A program made the translations under genes and the position numbers. The notes beneath the pieces are model-generated. The model saw nothing but the letters and a program-made list of their open reading frames with translations. It was not told where the DNA came from and did not search any database. A stretch of DNA of 64,000 nucleotides from UBA1181 sp045617845 (GTDB lineage: Bacteria > Bacteroidota > Bacteroidia > Bacteroidales > Paludibacteraceae): NCBI GenBank assembly GCA_045617845.1, contig JAZLJL010000101.1:14222-78221 (forward strand), written 5' to 3'. This document shows, in pieces, positions 26,582-34,426 of the stretch (the stretch's first letter is position 1; every line of letters starts with the position of its first letter).

Positions 26582-27898
26582 ATGGAAACAATCGTCACAG
26601 TGCTACAATTTTTTCTCAGCCTATCCCTCCTCGTCGTCATCCACGAATTCGGGCATTTCATCTTCGCCCGTATCTTCAAAATCCGCGTGGAGAAATTTTT
26701 CATATTCTTCAATCCTTGGTTCTCCCTGTTCAAATACAAACCCAAGAACAGCGACACAACCTTCGGTATCGGATGGCTTCCATTAGGCGGTTACGTGAAA
26801 ATTGCGGGGATGATAGACGAATCCCTGGATACCGAACAAATGGAACATCCCGCACAAGAATGGGAATTCCGATCCAAACCGGCTTGGCAAAGGTTCTTTG
26901 TCATGATAGCTGGCGTGACCTTCAACTTCATCTTGGCGATTATCATCTACTCCGCCATATCATTCCACTATGGAGATAAATACATTGCGCTCCAAGATGT
27001 CACGACAGGTATGGAATTCAGTCCGGTGGCACAAAAAGCCGGGTTCCAAGACGGGGATATCCTTCTTCGCGCGGACGACATACCGCTTGTGGATTTCAGC
27101 GAAGAGACCTTCCGCGCCATCGTGAACGCCCAACAAGTGACCGTCCTCCGAAACGGGGAAGAGGTGAGCCTCAACATGCCGGACAACCTCATGGAGCAAC
27201 TTATGCAAGAGAAAAAAGGATTCGCCAATTTCAGGGTTCCTTTCGTCATAGATTCCGTATTAGCCGGATCGAGGGCTGAATTGGCAGGGTTGAAAGCGAA
27301 CGATAGCATCATCGCCATCGGGGAGTCGCCCGACGCATTTATGGGACACTGCATCGACGTGTTTGCGGAGAACAAGAACCTCAATGTCAACGTGACCGTA
27401 ATGAGGGACGGGCAGCCAGTCGACATAGAAGTGACGCCTGACCACAACGGAAAGATAGGCGTCTACATGAGGTCTATCACCCAGTTCTTCCCTATCAGGA
27501 CAAAAAGTTACAGTTTCCTGGAATCCATTCCGAACGGAATCCAAAGAGGCGTAAAAAAGCTCACAGGATATGCGAGCGACATGAAATACGTATTCTCCAA
27601 AGAAGGTGCGCAAAGCATGGGAGGATTCATCACCATCGGCAAACTATTCCCTTATCCGTTCAATGCGGAAATATTTTGGGAGATGACAGCCTACATATCC
27701 GTCATCCTCGCGTTCATGAACCTACTGCCAATTCCGGCGTTGGACGGCGGGCACATCATGTTTCTCATCTACGAAATGATAACCAGACGGAAACCTAGCC
27801 AGAAGACACTCATCAGGGCACAGACAATCGGTATGATCCTCTTACTGACGCTGGTCTTGTTCGCCAACATGAATGATGTATTCAGACTATTCAATTGA
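26582..27898 (+). CDS. rseP: RseP site-2 zinc protease
   Basis: RseP cleaves transmembrane anti-sigma factors and remnant signal peptides within the inner membrane. The 438-residue protein has the zinc motif HEFGH in the first helix (about 19-23), the second metal motif LLPIPALDGGH near the C-terminus, and two PDZ-like regions (about 130-300). It is co-transcribed with dxr. Its last 12 bases overlap the end of the convergent CNNM gene, so the two transcripts overlap tail to tail. Confidence 0.95.
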   Translation: METIVTVLQFFLSLSLLVVIHEFGHFIFARIFKIRVEKFFIFFNPWFSLFKYKPKNSDTTFGIGWLPLGGYVKIAGMIDESLDTEQMEHPAQEWEFRSKPAWQRFFVMIAGVTFNFILAIIIYSAISFHYGDKYIALQDVTTGMEFSPVAQKAGFQDGDILLRADDIPLVDFSEETFRAIVNAQQVTVLRNGEEVSLNMPDNLMEQLMQEKKGFANFRVPFVIDSVLAGSRAELAGLKANDSIIAIGESPDAFMGHCIDVFAENKNLNVNVTVMRDGQPVDIEVTPDHNGKIGVYMRSITQFFPIRTKSYSFLESIPNGIQRGVKKLTGYASDMKYVFSKEGAQSMGGFITIGKLFPYPFNAEIFWEMTAYISVILAFMNLLPIPALDGGHIMFLIYEMITRRKPSQKTLIRAQTIGMILLLTLVLFANMNDVFRLFN

Positions 27899-28966
27899 TC
27901 CGCCTTCGGAATCAACCTTATCCTCCTCATCCACAGCCGCCACGTCAAGGTTTTTGGCACGTTTAGCCCAAAGCGCCTTGGCGAAGGCTTGCATATCGGT
28001 TTGGGCGTCGCTCTCGTCAGTGATTTCCAAGCCAAGGATAGTCTCCACGACATCCTCCATCGTCACAATTCCCTCCATACCGCCATATTCATCGATAACC
28101 AAGGCGATATGCTCTTTCCTTGTCACCAACAAGTCATAGAACTTAGGTAAGGAAGTGTTCTCGTAACAAACCATGATGTCGCGTTTGATCGACTTCAACT
28201 TAAGTTTCTTTTCCCCATTCGCCAAATGCATCAGAATGTCCGTTTTCAGGACGAAACCAGTGATGTCGTCTATATCATCCGTATAAACAGGTATTCTAGA
28301 ATAACATAAATATCGTTTTTTACGGAAGAACTCCTCAAGCGTAAGGTCTTCCTGTGCCGCCAAGACAACCGTCCTAGGCGTCATGATGGAATGCACCTTG
28401 ACCGTCTCCATCTTCACCAGATTATTGATGATCTTACTTTCGTTCTTCATGAACACACCTTCGCGCTCCCCTATCTTCGTAAGGGCCGCGACCTCCTCAC
28501 GGCTCACCGTCTGCGTCTGTTTCTTCGTGAAGAGTTTCGTCAGGAATTGGCTGACAACCACAAGCGGGAAGCAGATATAGTAGATTCCCTTGATAAGATA
28601 GGCGACAGGCACACAAATCTCCCTCCAATAGTTGGAACCGATCGTCTTCGGGATGATTTCCGAGAAAATCAGCACCAAAACAGTCAACAAGGCGGAAATA
28701 TAGCCAAACAATTCATTGCCGAAAACATCAGCCGCCTGCGCACCCACGACCGAGGCGCCCGCCGTATTGGCGATAGTGTTCAACGAAAGGATGGCGGCAA
28801 TCGGCTTCTCAATGTTATACTTTAAGTTCTTCAGCAACCGTACCCCCTTACCATCTTCCAATGATTCGATATACGAAGAAGTGGTTGAATACAAGACCGA
28901 CTCCATCAAAGAGCAAAGGAAAGAGATACCTAATGTCGCAATCAGGGCAATAATCAATAACGTCAT
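27887..28966 (-). CDS. CNNM/CorB-type membrane protein with CBS pair
   Basis: The 359-residue protein has a DUF21 (CNNM) membrane domain with four hydrophobic helices (1-140) and tandem CBS domains (about 195-330; VKVHSIMTPRTVVLAAQEDL and DEYGGMEGIVTMEDVVETI). It ends soon after the CBS pair and lacks the C-terminal CorC/HlyC domain of longer family members such as GldE. The family includes Mg2+ exporters. It overlaps rseP by 12 bases and is followed upstream on the same strand by the Smr gene, 25 bases away. Confidence 0.88.
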   Translation of the reverse strand: MTLLIIALIATLGISFLCSLMESVLYSTTSSYIESLEDGKGVRLLKNLKYNIEKPIAAILSLNTIANTAGASVVGAQAADVFGNELFGYISALLTVLVLIFSEIIPKTIGSNYWREICVPVAYLIKGIYYICFPLVVVSQFLTKLFTKKQTQTVSREEVAALTKIGEREGVFMKNESKIINNLVKMETVKVHSIMTPRTVVLAAQEDLTLEEFFRKKRYLCYSRIPVYTDDIDDITGFVLKTDILMHLANGEKKLKLKSIKRDIMVCYENTSLPKFYDLLVTRKEHIALVIDEYGGMEGIVTMEDVVETILGLEITDESDAQTDMQAFAKALWAKRAKNLDVAAVDEEDKVDSEGGSIE

Positions 28967-28991
28967 TTCGATTCTATTTTTTTCCTAATTA

Positions 28992-30062
28992 TTATTTTAT
29001 CGTCACCATTGTCGCCCCATATCCATAATCAAGGAACGAAGCGTCCTGCACATAACACGAAGCGTATTTTTTCTTCAGCAAGGATAGGACCTCCTTACGG
29101 AGCACGCCATCACCTTTTCCATGGATGAAGACGATTTTTTGTCCCTTCTGTTTAATATACTGTGTCATTACCTCATCGCACTTATCCAATTGATAGCGAA
29201 GCATATCCGCATTATTCATACCCGTGGTGTCATCCAACAGCTGGTTGATGTGCAAATCAATCTCCACAATGTCCTGCTTCGGCTTGCTGGAAACGGAAAC
29301 CCTAGCGGGCAACTTAGTCTCCTTATTCCTCAAAACCTCGGAGACCTTCTCGGCGGTCACCTCCTGGTCCAACACGCCATCATTTTTCACGATAGGGAAC
29401 AACATAGCGTCCTCCTCGAAATAATCGTTCTCGGTAAAACTATGCAGTTTGTAGAACTTCACGGGGTTCACCTTAATTTGGACATCATACGCCCGTTTCC
29501 CCTTGTAAGCCTTTTTCTGTTTGAAAGGCATCAACTGGATGCGCAAAATTTCCAATTCGTTGAGTTGGTCCTTCTTGACCTCCTCCAACAACAACTTCGT
29601 GTTCGGTTGAATGAAACCCGTCGCGCGTGAAATAAACATCGAACCATTACCATTCGCCACGTTATAGCCTAAATAATAGTTGCTATCGTTGACCAAGTAA
29701 CAATCATAATCGGTCACGGAAAGGCGCTTCGAATCCTGAGGCAAGTAAGCGAGAAAAACGTTCAATGTCTCGCCCTCGGCAGTCTCTTCCCCCGGATCAT
29801 ACTCGTCATCATCATCCGATTCGGGCGCCAAGTCCTCGATTTTCTTCTCCTTCGGACGTGCCTCCTCAGCGGAGGAAGACTTTCCTTCCTTATGTCCGGC
29901 ATCAACCGAATCAACCACCACACACTCACGAGCCAAAGTGGGCACGTCGAACCCATCGTCGTCCGTCACCAACACCATGTCACGGCTCACTATCTTACTA
30001 ATAACACCCCCCCCCGTAGCATTGAGGAAGCGCACTCTATCACCTATCTTTAACATTTTCAC
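28992..30062 (-). CDS. Smr domain protein with DUF2027 region
   Basis: The 356-residue protein begins with an SH3-like segment (KIGDRVRFLNATGGGVIS), then an acidic linker (60-95), a DUF2027 region and a C-terminal Smr endonuclease-type domain (about 270-356) with VEIDLHINQL and HGKGDGVLRKEV. Smr domains of MutS2 cut or bind branched DNA, or cut collided mRNA. There is no MutS2 ATPase. The codons for NATGGGV contain a run of nine Gs (30007-30015), a possible slippage site early in the gene. Confidence 0.87.
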   Translation of the reverse strand: MKMLKIGDRVRFLNATGGGVISKIVSRDMVLVTDDDGFDVPTLARECVVVDSVDAGHKEGKSSSAEEARPKEKKIEDLAPESDDDDEYDPGEETAEGETLNVFLAYLPQDSKRLSVTDYDCYLVNDSNYYLGYNVANGNGSMFISRATGFIQPNTKLLLEEVKKDQLNELEILRIQLMPFKQKKAYKGKRAYDVQIKVNPVKFYKLHSFTENDYFEEDAMLFPIVKNDGVLDQEVTAEKVSEVLRNKETKLPARVSVSSKPKQDIVEIDLHINQLLDDTTGMNNADMLRYQLDKCDEVMTQYIKQKGQKIVFIHGKGDGVLRKEVLSLLKKKYASCYVQDASFLDYGYGATMVTIK

Positions 30063-30128
30063 TTTCCTTCTTTAGTCTGTCAATAATAAAAAACATTTCT
30101 CCGACACACCCCATCCCCACGGAGGGTA

Positions 30129-30524
30129 TCATTTCGGCGCCACATAAGTGAAACTGAGATTTTCGTCGGAACCATGGCAGTCATGATGGCTGCACGATTC
30201 TTGAGAATCCTTCAAATTTCCTCCCAAATATTGTTTCAAGACATCCTCCAACTTTCCATGGCAACCGCGGACCACCTGGATGCCTTGCCCGGACAATTTA
30301 TTGTAGGCGCCATCGCCCATATTGCCCGCCAACATCAATGAGACACCCATTTCGCGCATCACATACGCAATATTGGACTTGCAGCCACAGCCTTGGGGAG
30401 AATCCAATCGCTCAACGATAACCACCTTATCGGCTTCATCCAAATGATAAATCGTATAATAGGCGCAATGGCCAAAATGGTCATCCACCATACCGTCTCG
30501 GGTCGGAATTGCTATCAAACGCAT
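30129..30524 (-). CDS. NifX/NifB-type dinitrogenase Fe-Mo cofactor-like protein
   Basis: The 131-residue protein has the dinitrogenase iron-molybdenum cofactor domain (about 1-100): MRLIAIPTRDGMVDDHFGHC, then SPQGCGCKSN and a GMGDGAYNKL-type loop as NMGDGAYNKL. A His/Cys-rich tail (CSHHDCHG) follows. Members bind metal clusters. With no nif genes around, a role in nitrogenase is unlikely and Fe-S or metal handling is more plausible. The ATG at 30524 is preferred over a TTG at 30530. Confidence 0.85.
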   Translation of the reverse strand: MRLIAIPTRDGMVDDHFGHCAYYTIYHLDEADKVVIVERLDSPQGCGCKSNIAYVMREMGVSLMLAGNMGDGAYNKLSGQGIQVVRGCHGKLEDVLKQYLGGNLKDSQESCSHHDCHGSDENLSFTYVAPK

Positions 30525-30590
30525 AATCAACTAAGAATTAAAAGGTAAGAACTAAGAATTATTTTCCTGTAATTCCCGATTCTTTCCAAA

Positions 30591-30621
30591 CCAACATACT
30601 AAATGGGCCTTCCCATACAAA
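30591..30621 (-). promoter_or_regulatory. possible promoter of the NifX-like gene
   Basis: On the minus strand, TTTG (30618-30621), a 19-base spacer and TATGTTGG (30591-30598) match the consensus with one mismatch in the -7 element. The remainder of 30531-30769 holds AT-rich sequence and a tandem 14-bp repeat. Confidence 0.4.
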
Positions 30622-30702
30622 AACGGGACCCATCTCGAACGACAATCTCCTATAAGTTCCACAAAGTTAATATATTCCCACAACGAGAGAAAAAGATTTA
30701 CG

Positions 30703-30730
30703 TTTCTTAACTCTTATTTCTTAACTCTTA
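30703..30730. repeat. tandem 14-bp direct repeat
   Basis: TTTCTTAACTCTTA occurs twice head to tail (30703-30716 and 30717-30730), 40 bases upstream of the second queA. Similar TTAACTCTTAA sequence lies just past the gene end near 31981. Confidence 0.7.
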
Positions 30731-30769
30731 AGTAAATTCGCGGACGTAAAAAAAAATAACAGGAAAGAA

Positions 30770-31990
30770 ATGCTAAAACCACAAGAAATAGCGATTGAAG
30801 ATTTCAACTATGATCTTCCGGACGAACGCATCGCGAAGTTCCCTTTAGAGAAACGGGACGAATCCAAACTTCTGCTCTACCGCAACGGGGAAATCTCCCA
30901 TTCCGTATTCAAGAATCTTTCCGAATATCTGAACACAGGCGACCTTTTGGTCTGCAACAATACCCGCGTCATCCAAGCGCGCCTGCTCTTCCACAAGGGC
31001 ACAGGCGCCCGTATCGAGGTGTTCTGCCTCGAACCATTCCGCCCGCACGACTATGTCCTCACCTTCCAAACCACGGGCGAATGCGTCTGGAAATGCATGG
31101 TGGGGAACGCCAGCAAATGGAAAGCGGGAACCATCTTGGAACGCGAGGTGAAAGTGGACGGCAAGGAAATCATCCTCAAGGCGGAGAAACAGGAGGCTGT
31201 TGGGAACGCCTACCATGTGCGTTTCTTCTGGGACGACACGACAGTCAACTTCGCCTCCATCCTCGACGCTTTCGGCGTGCTACCGATCCCTCCCTACTTG
31301 CATAGGGAAACCATAGACCGCGACAAAGTGACCTACCAGACCGTCTACTCCAAGATCAAAGGCTCCGTGGCGGCTCCAACAGCCGGACTCCACTTCACAC
31401 CCGAAGTGTTCGATTCCCTCAAGAAGAAAAACATCTTCTGCGAAGAGGTGACGCTGCACGTGGGCGCAGGAACCTTCCAACCCGTCAAATCCGAGACCAT
31501 AGGCGACCACGAAATGCATACCGAGTGGATATGCGTCCGCAAAGAGGTCATCGAAAAAATACGCAAGGCCGGCAAAGTGGTGGCAGTCGGCACCACCTCC
31601 GTCCGCACCTTGGAGAGCCTTTACTACATCGGCTGCCAGCTCGCGGAAAATATGGATTTGAACGAAACAGAACTAAAGGTGACCCAATGGATGCCCTACG
31701 AAAGCGGCTTCAACCTAACCACCGACGAGGCGTTGGACGCCATCCTGCGTTACATGGAGAGACATGAGCTGGAGAGCCTCAGCGCCGACACTCAAATCAT
31801 CATCGTTCCCGGCTACACCTTCCACCTCGTGAAGGCGATCATCACCAATTTCCACCAGCCGCAAAGCACACTTCTGCTGCTCATCTCCGCTTTCGTGGGA
31901 GACGATTGGAAGAGGATGTACGACTATGCGATGAAGAACGATTTCAGGTTCCTGAGCTACGGGGACAGTTCATTATTAATTAAGAGTTAA
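30770..31990 (+). CDS. QueA family protein, second and longer paralogue
   Basis: The 406-residue protein is a QueA homologue, about 57 residues longer than the one at 6044-7093. It keeps the family core: FNYDLPDERIAKFPLEKRD, LVCNNTRVIQARL, the APTAGLHFTPEVF segment (closer to the E. coli form), LHVGAGTF and GTTSVRTLES, and the C-terminal FHQPQSTLLLLISAF. It has extra sequence at about 260-300. Either it is a second tRNA ribosyltransferase-isomerase or a paralogue with another substrate; the sequence cannot decide. It is followed 18 bases later by a DUF3089 gene. Confidence 0.85.
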   Translation: MLKPQEIAIEDFNYDLPDERIAKFPLEKRDESKLLLYRNGEISHSVFKNLSEYLNTGDLLVCNNTRVIQARLLFHKGTGARIEVFCLEPFRPHDYVLTFQTTGECVWKCMVGNASKWKAGTILEREVKVDGKEIILKAEKQEAVGNAYHVRFFWDDTTVNFASILDAFGVLPIPPYLHRETIDRDKVTYQTVYSKIKGSVAAPTAGLHFTPEVFDSLKKKNIFCEEVTLHVGAGTFQPVKSETIGDHEMHTEWICVRKEVIEKIRKAGKVVAVGTTSVRTLESLYYIGCQLAENMDLNETELKVTQWMPYESGFNLTTDEALDAILRYMERHELESLSADTQIIIVPGYTFHLVKAIITNFHQPQSTLLLLISAFVGDDWKRMYDYAMKNDFRFLSYGDSSLLIKS

Positions 31991-32008
31991 GAGTTATAAG
32001 ATATACGT

Positions 32009-32941
32009 ATGAAATTTATCAGACTGTTTTTAATTATTACAATAGCTTTTTCTTCGGTGGCTTGCTCCCAAAAGAACGCTTCCGAGAGCGGATATGTGCC
32101 GACAGACTATTCCAAAAGCACTTCCTGGTACCAGAACGGGAAGGCGGTCAATAACGCCTTGGCGGACGTGTTCTATGTGCTTCCGACTTGCGTGGTCCAC
32201 TCGATGGACTCGACGGGCAACGAGCATTTCCAAGCAAACCTCTCCGACCAAGAACAGATAGAGAACATGAACCTCTCTTACCAACTGGCGGACAATATCT
32301 TCGGAGACTCCACCAACTTCTTCGCCCCCTACTATCAGCAAATCACACTAGGTGGCTATTACTCAAAAGAATACGAGAGCGCCAAAACGAACGCCATGAC
32401 TGAGGTGAAGAACGCCTTCCACTACTACTTGGAGCATGATAACGGGGGACGACCCTTCATTCTGGCTGGATTCAGCCAAGGCGGACAAGGCGTAGTGGAG
32501 TTGCTACGCGACATGGACGAGGAGACCTTCCAAAGGATGGTCGCAGCCTATGTGGTGGGCTATAAGGTTACTGAACAAGACACAACCTCCTCCCCCCACT
32601 TCAAGGCAGCCCAATGCGCCGACGACAGAGGTGTCGTCATCGTCTACAATACCGCCGCCTCTCCCGAAGAGGCTCTGAAACTGACTTGCGAAGGAAATCT
32701 CTTCTGCATCAACCCTGTCACATGGAGCACCGACACGCTCCCCGCCCGCCTCAACGACACGGTATCCGTCACTCTCGACCCCATCCACCACCTTCTCATC
32801 CCCCAAGGGTTGAACCCTAACGACTACTTCATAGAAGCCATCAAAGACTATATCACGCTCGGCAGTTACCACTTAGGGGAATTGACCCTCTACCAAACGT
32901 TCCTTAGAGAAAACGTGAAGAGACGGGCGTATAAAAAATAA
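32009..32941 (+). CDS. DUF3089 alpha/beta-hydrolase lipoprotein
   Basis: The 310-residue protein has a lipoprotein signal (lipobox SVAC, Cys20) and the DUF3089 hydrolase domain. The nucleophile elbow is GFSQGG (about residues 152-157), with a late Asp and a His in SYHLGE as other catalytic candidates. The family includes esterase or lipase-like proteins of unknown substrate. It is probably anchored in the outer membrane or periplasm. A terminator follows the stop. Confidence 0.85.
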   Translation: MKFIRLFLIITIAFSSVACSQKNASESGYVPTDYSKSTSWYQNGKAVNNALADVFYVLPTCVVHSMDSTGNEHFQANLSDQEQIENMNLSYQLADNIFGDSTNFFAPYYQQITLGGYYSKEYESAKTNAMTEVKNAFHYYLEHDNGGRPFILAGFSQGGQGVVELLRDMDEETFQRMVAAYVVGYKVTEQDTTSSPHFKAAQCADDRGVVIVYNTAASPEEALKLTCEGNLFCINPVTWSTDTLPARLNDTVSVTLDPIHHLLIPQGLNPNDYFIEAIKDYITLGSYHLGELTLYQTFLRENVKRRAYKK

Positions 32942-32967
32942 AGAAAAGATTTTCTAATCATATAACA

Positions 32968-33005
32968 AAAAAAAGACGGTTCGAGGGGTCGGACCGTCTT
33001 TCTCG
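32968..33005 (+). terminator. terminator of the queA2-DUF3089 unit
   Basis: AAGACGGT (32973-32980) pairs with ACCGTCTT (32993-33000) around a 12-base loop, with As before and TTTCTC after. It may also end transcription arriving from the opposite strand. Confidence 0.75.
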
Positions 33006-33037
33006 TATATTCGGAATATCCACAAGAGAGAGAAGAA

Positions 33038-34105
33038 TCAATCAGCGATTTGCTCCTTCATCTCCATCTTATCCTTTATCTTATCGTAATCGATATTATA
33101 GAAATCCTTGAAAATCTCACGCACTACATCCTCATCAAATTTTCCTTCCGTCTCAATATGCGCCAACGCCTCAGGAAGAGACATCTCCTTTTCACGAACC
33201 AGTTGCCCGTAATAGACATCCAAATCATTGAAGCCCACCATTTTCTTATAGACGAATTGCCTTAGCAAATTGATATAACAATCCGATCTCCAAGAAGAGT
33301 TGAACTTGTCGTCATATCCCCATCCCAATTTTTCTATTGTGGAAATGACCGTCTGCTTATTCCACTCCATATAATAAAACGGAGTAATCTTTACCGGCTT
33401 TTCAAGCCCAGCCTCTGTCTTTTGCCATGAGACATAATCCCTACATTGGTCATATATGGTAGAGACATAAGACGGATTCTTAAGCAATCTTTTCATATAA
33501 CCCATAAGCTTATTCGCCATATTGATTTTTCCTCCGTCACACAAGAGATCCACACGATAATCCATTTTTTCGAACGGGACATCTCCAATCAAAAGAATCG
33601 GAACGTTGTGTTCTCTCGCATATTGAGGAATCAATTTTCTAAGACCATAACGGCATCCCGTGCAAAAAGTAACACTCATTGCGGCGTCTGGTTTTTTAGC
33701 CCAAACCTTCAAACTTTTCCGACTGCCCTTGTTCAATACATCATTTTCGATATATTCTATATCAATTCCTAACTTTTCCGTAATAGTCTTAATGTTTTTC
33801 AAAGCCTGAGGCGTCATGAAATCATGCTTGATGGTCAAAGCCAGCACCCTTAAATTCAAGACTTCCTTAGCGACATATAGAAGATACGAACTATCACGTC
33901 CACCGCTCGTACCTACAATACAATCGTATTTCCTATTAGGATCGCTTTGAGCGAGTATATTTTCAATCTGTTTCTTCACCACATCGATACCAGGATATTG
34001 GAACTTCGTCGCTTCTTTTTGGCAAAAATTACAAGTATCTTCAGAATCGAATGAAATGCCAGGATAGTTTCCTGGTAAATGACAATTCTTACATCTCTGA
34101 ATCAT
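33038..34105 (-). CDS. N-acetyl sugar amidotransferase-like PP-loop protein (WbpG type)
   Basis: WbpG-type enzymes adenylate and amidate an N-acetyl sugar in surface glycan synthesis, taking ammonia from a HisH/HisF-like pair. The 355-residue protein has N-terminal zinc-type cysteines (RCKNCHLP, TCNFCQ), the PP-loop TSGGRDSS (about 65-72) and a central FCTGCRYG. No hisH/hisF-like partner or sugar locus lies nearby, so it is an orphan. The gene and its 320-bp upstream gap are more AT-rich than the neighbours, consistent with acquisition. A role in tRNA or other PP-loop chemistry cannot be excluded. Confidence 0.8.
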   Translation of the reverse strand: MIQRCKNCHLPGNYPGISFDSEDTCNFCQKEATKFQYPGIDVVKKQIENILAQSDPNRKYDCIVGTSGGRDSSYLLYVAKEVLNLRVLALTIKHDFMTPQALKNIKTITEKLGIDIEYIENDVLNKGSRKSLKVWAKKPDAAMSVTFCTGCRYGLRKLIPQYAREHNVPILLIGDVPFEKMDYRVDLLCDGGKINMANKLMGYMKRLLKNPSYVSTIYDQCRDYVSWQKTEAGLEKPVKITPFYYMEWNKQTVISTIEKLGWGYDDKFNSSWRSDCYINLLRQFVYKKMVGFNDLDVYYGQLVREKEMSLPEALAHIETEGKFDEDVVREIFKDFYNIDYDKIKDKMEMKEQIAD

Positions 34106-34426
34106 AACGCATTATAATTTAATCTAGGCAATATTCCTTTACCTATTTTCATAGTATAAAATCAATAAAACCCATTTCTAAACGAGGTTCAAAATCTAAG
34201 CAAAATTAGACTTAACCTTCAACTACTAATATATCTCCTTTTTTTCAAATAAGCACTATTTATTGGCGGAAATGTATCAAAATGGCACATGACCAATGCT
34301 TTATCCTTTCCCCGACTCTACAGAAAACTTTCTGCGAACCACACACGTTTTTTCAAGGGGAGTCCCGAACATGCGACAAGACGTCTCTCCACATTATATC
34401 ACACCATGGAGAGGTGGATGGCGAAA
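34106..34426. other. AT-rich gap with no recognised gene
   Basis: This 321-base stretch separates the amidotransferase gene from the PEP-synthase-like gene. A CAAAATTA (34201-34208; TAATTTTG on the minus strand) fits a -7 element for the amidotransferase gene but has no matching TTTG upstream. Only short unconvincing frames occur. Confidence 0.5.

Noticed and set aside
30531..30769. preQ1 riboswitch before the second queA
   Set aside because: No small pseudoknot-type aptamer with an A-rich tail was found; the region holds a tandem repeat and a possible promoter for the opposite gene.
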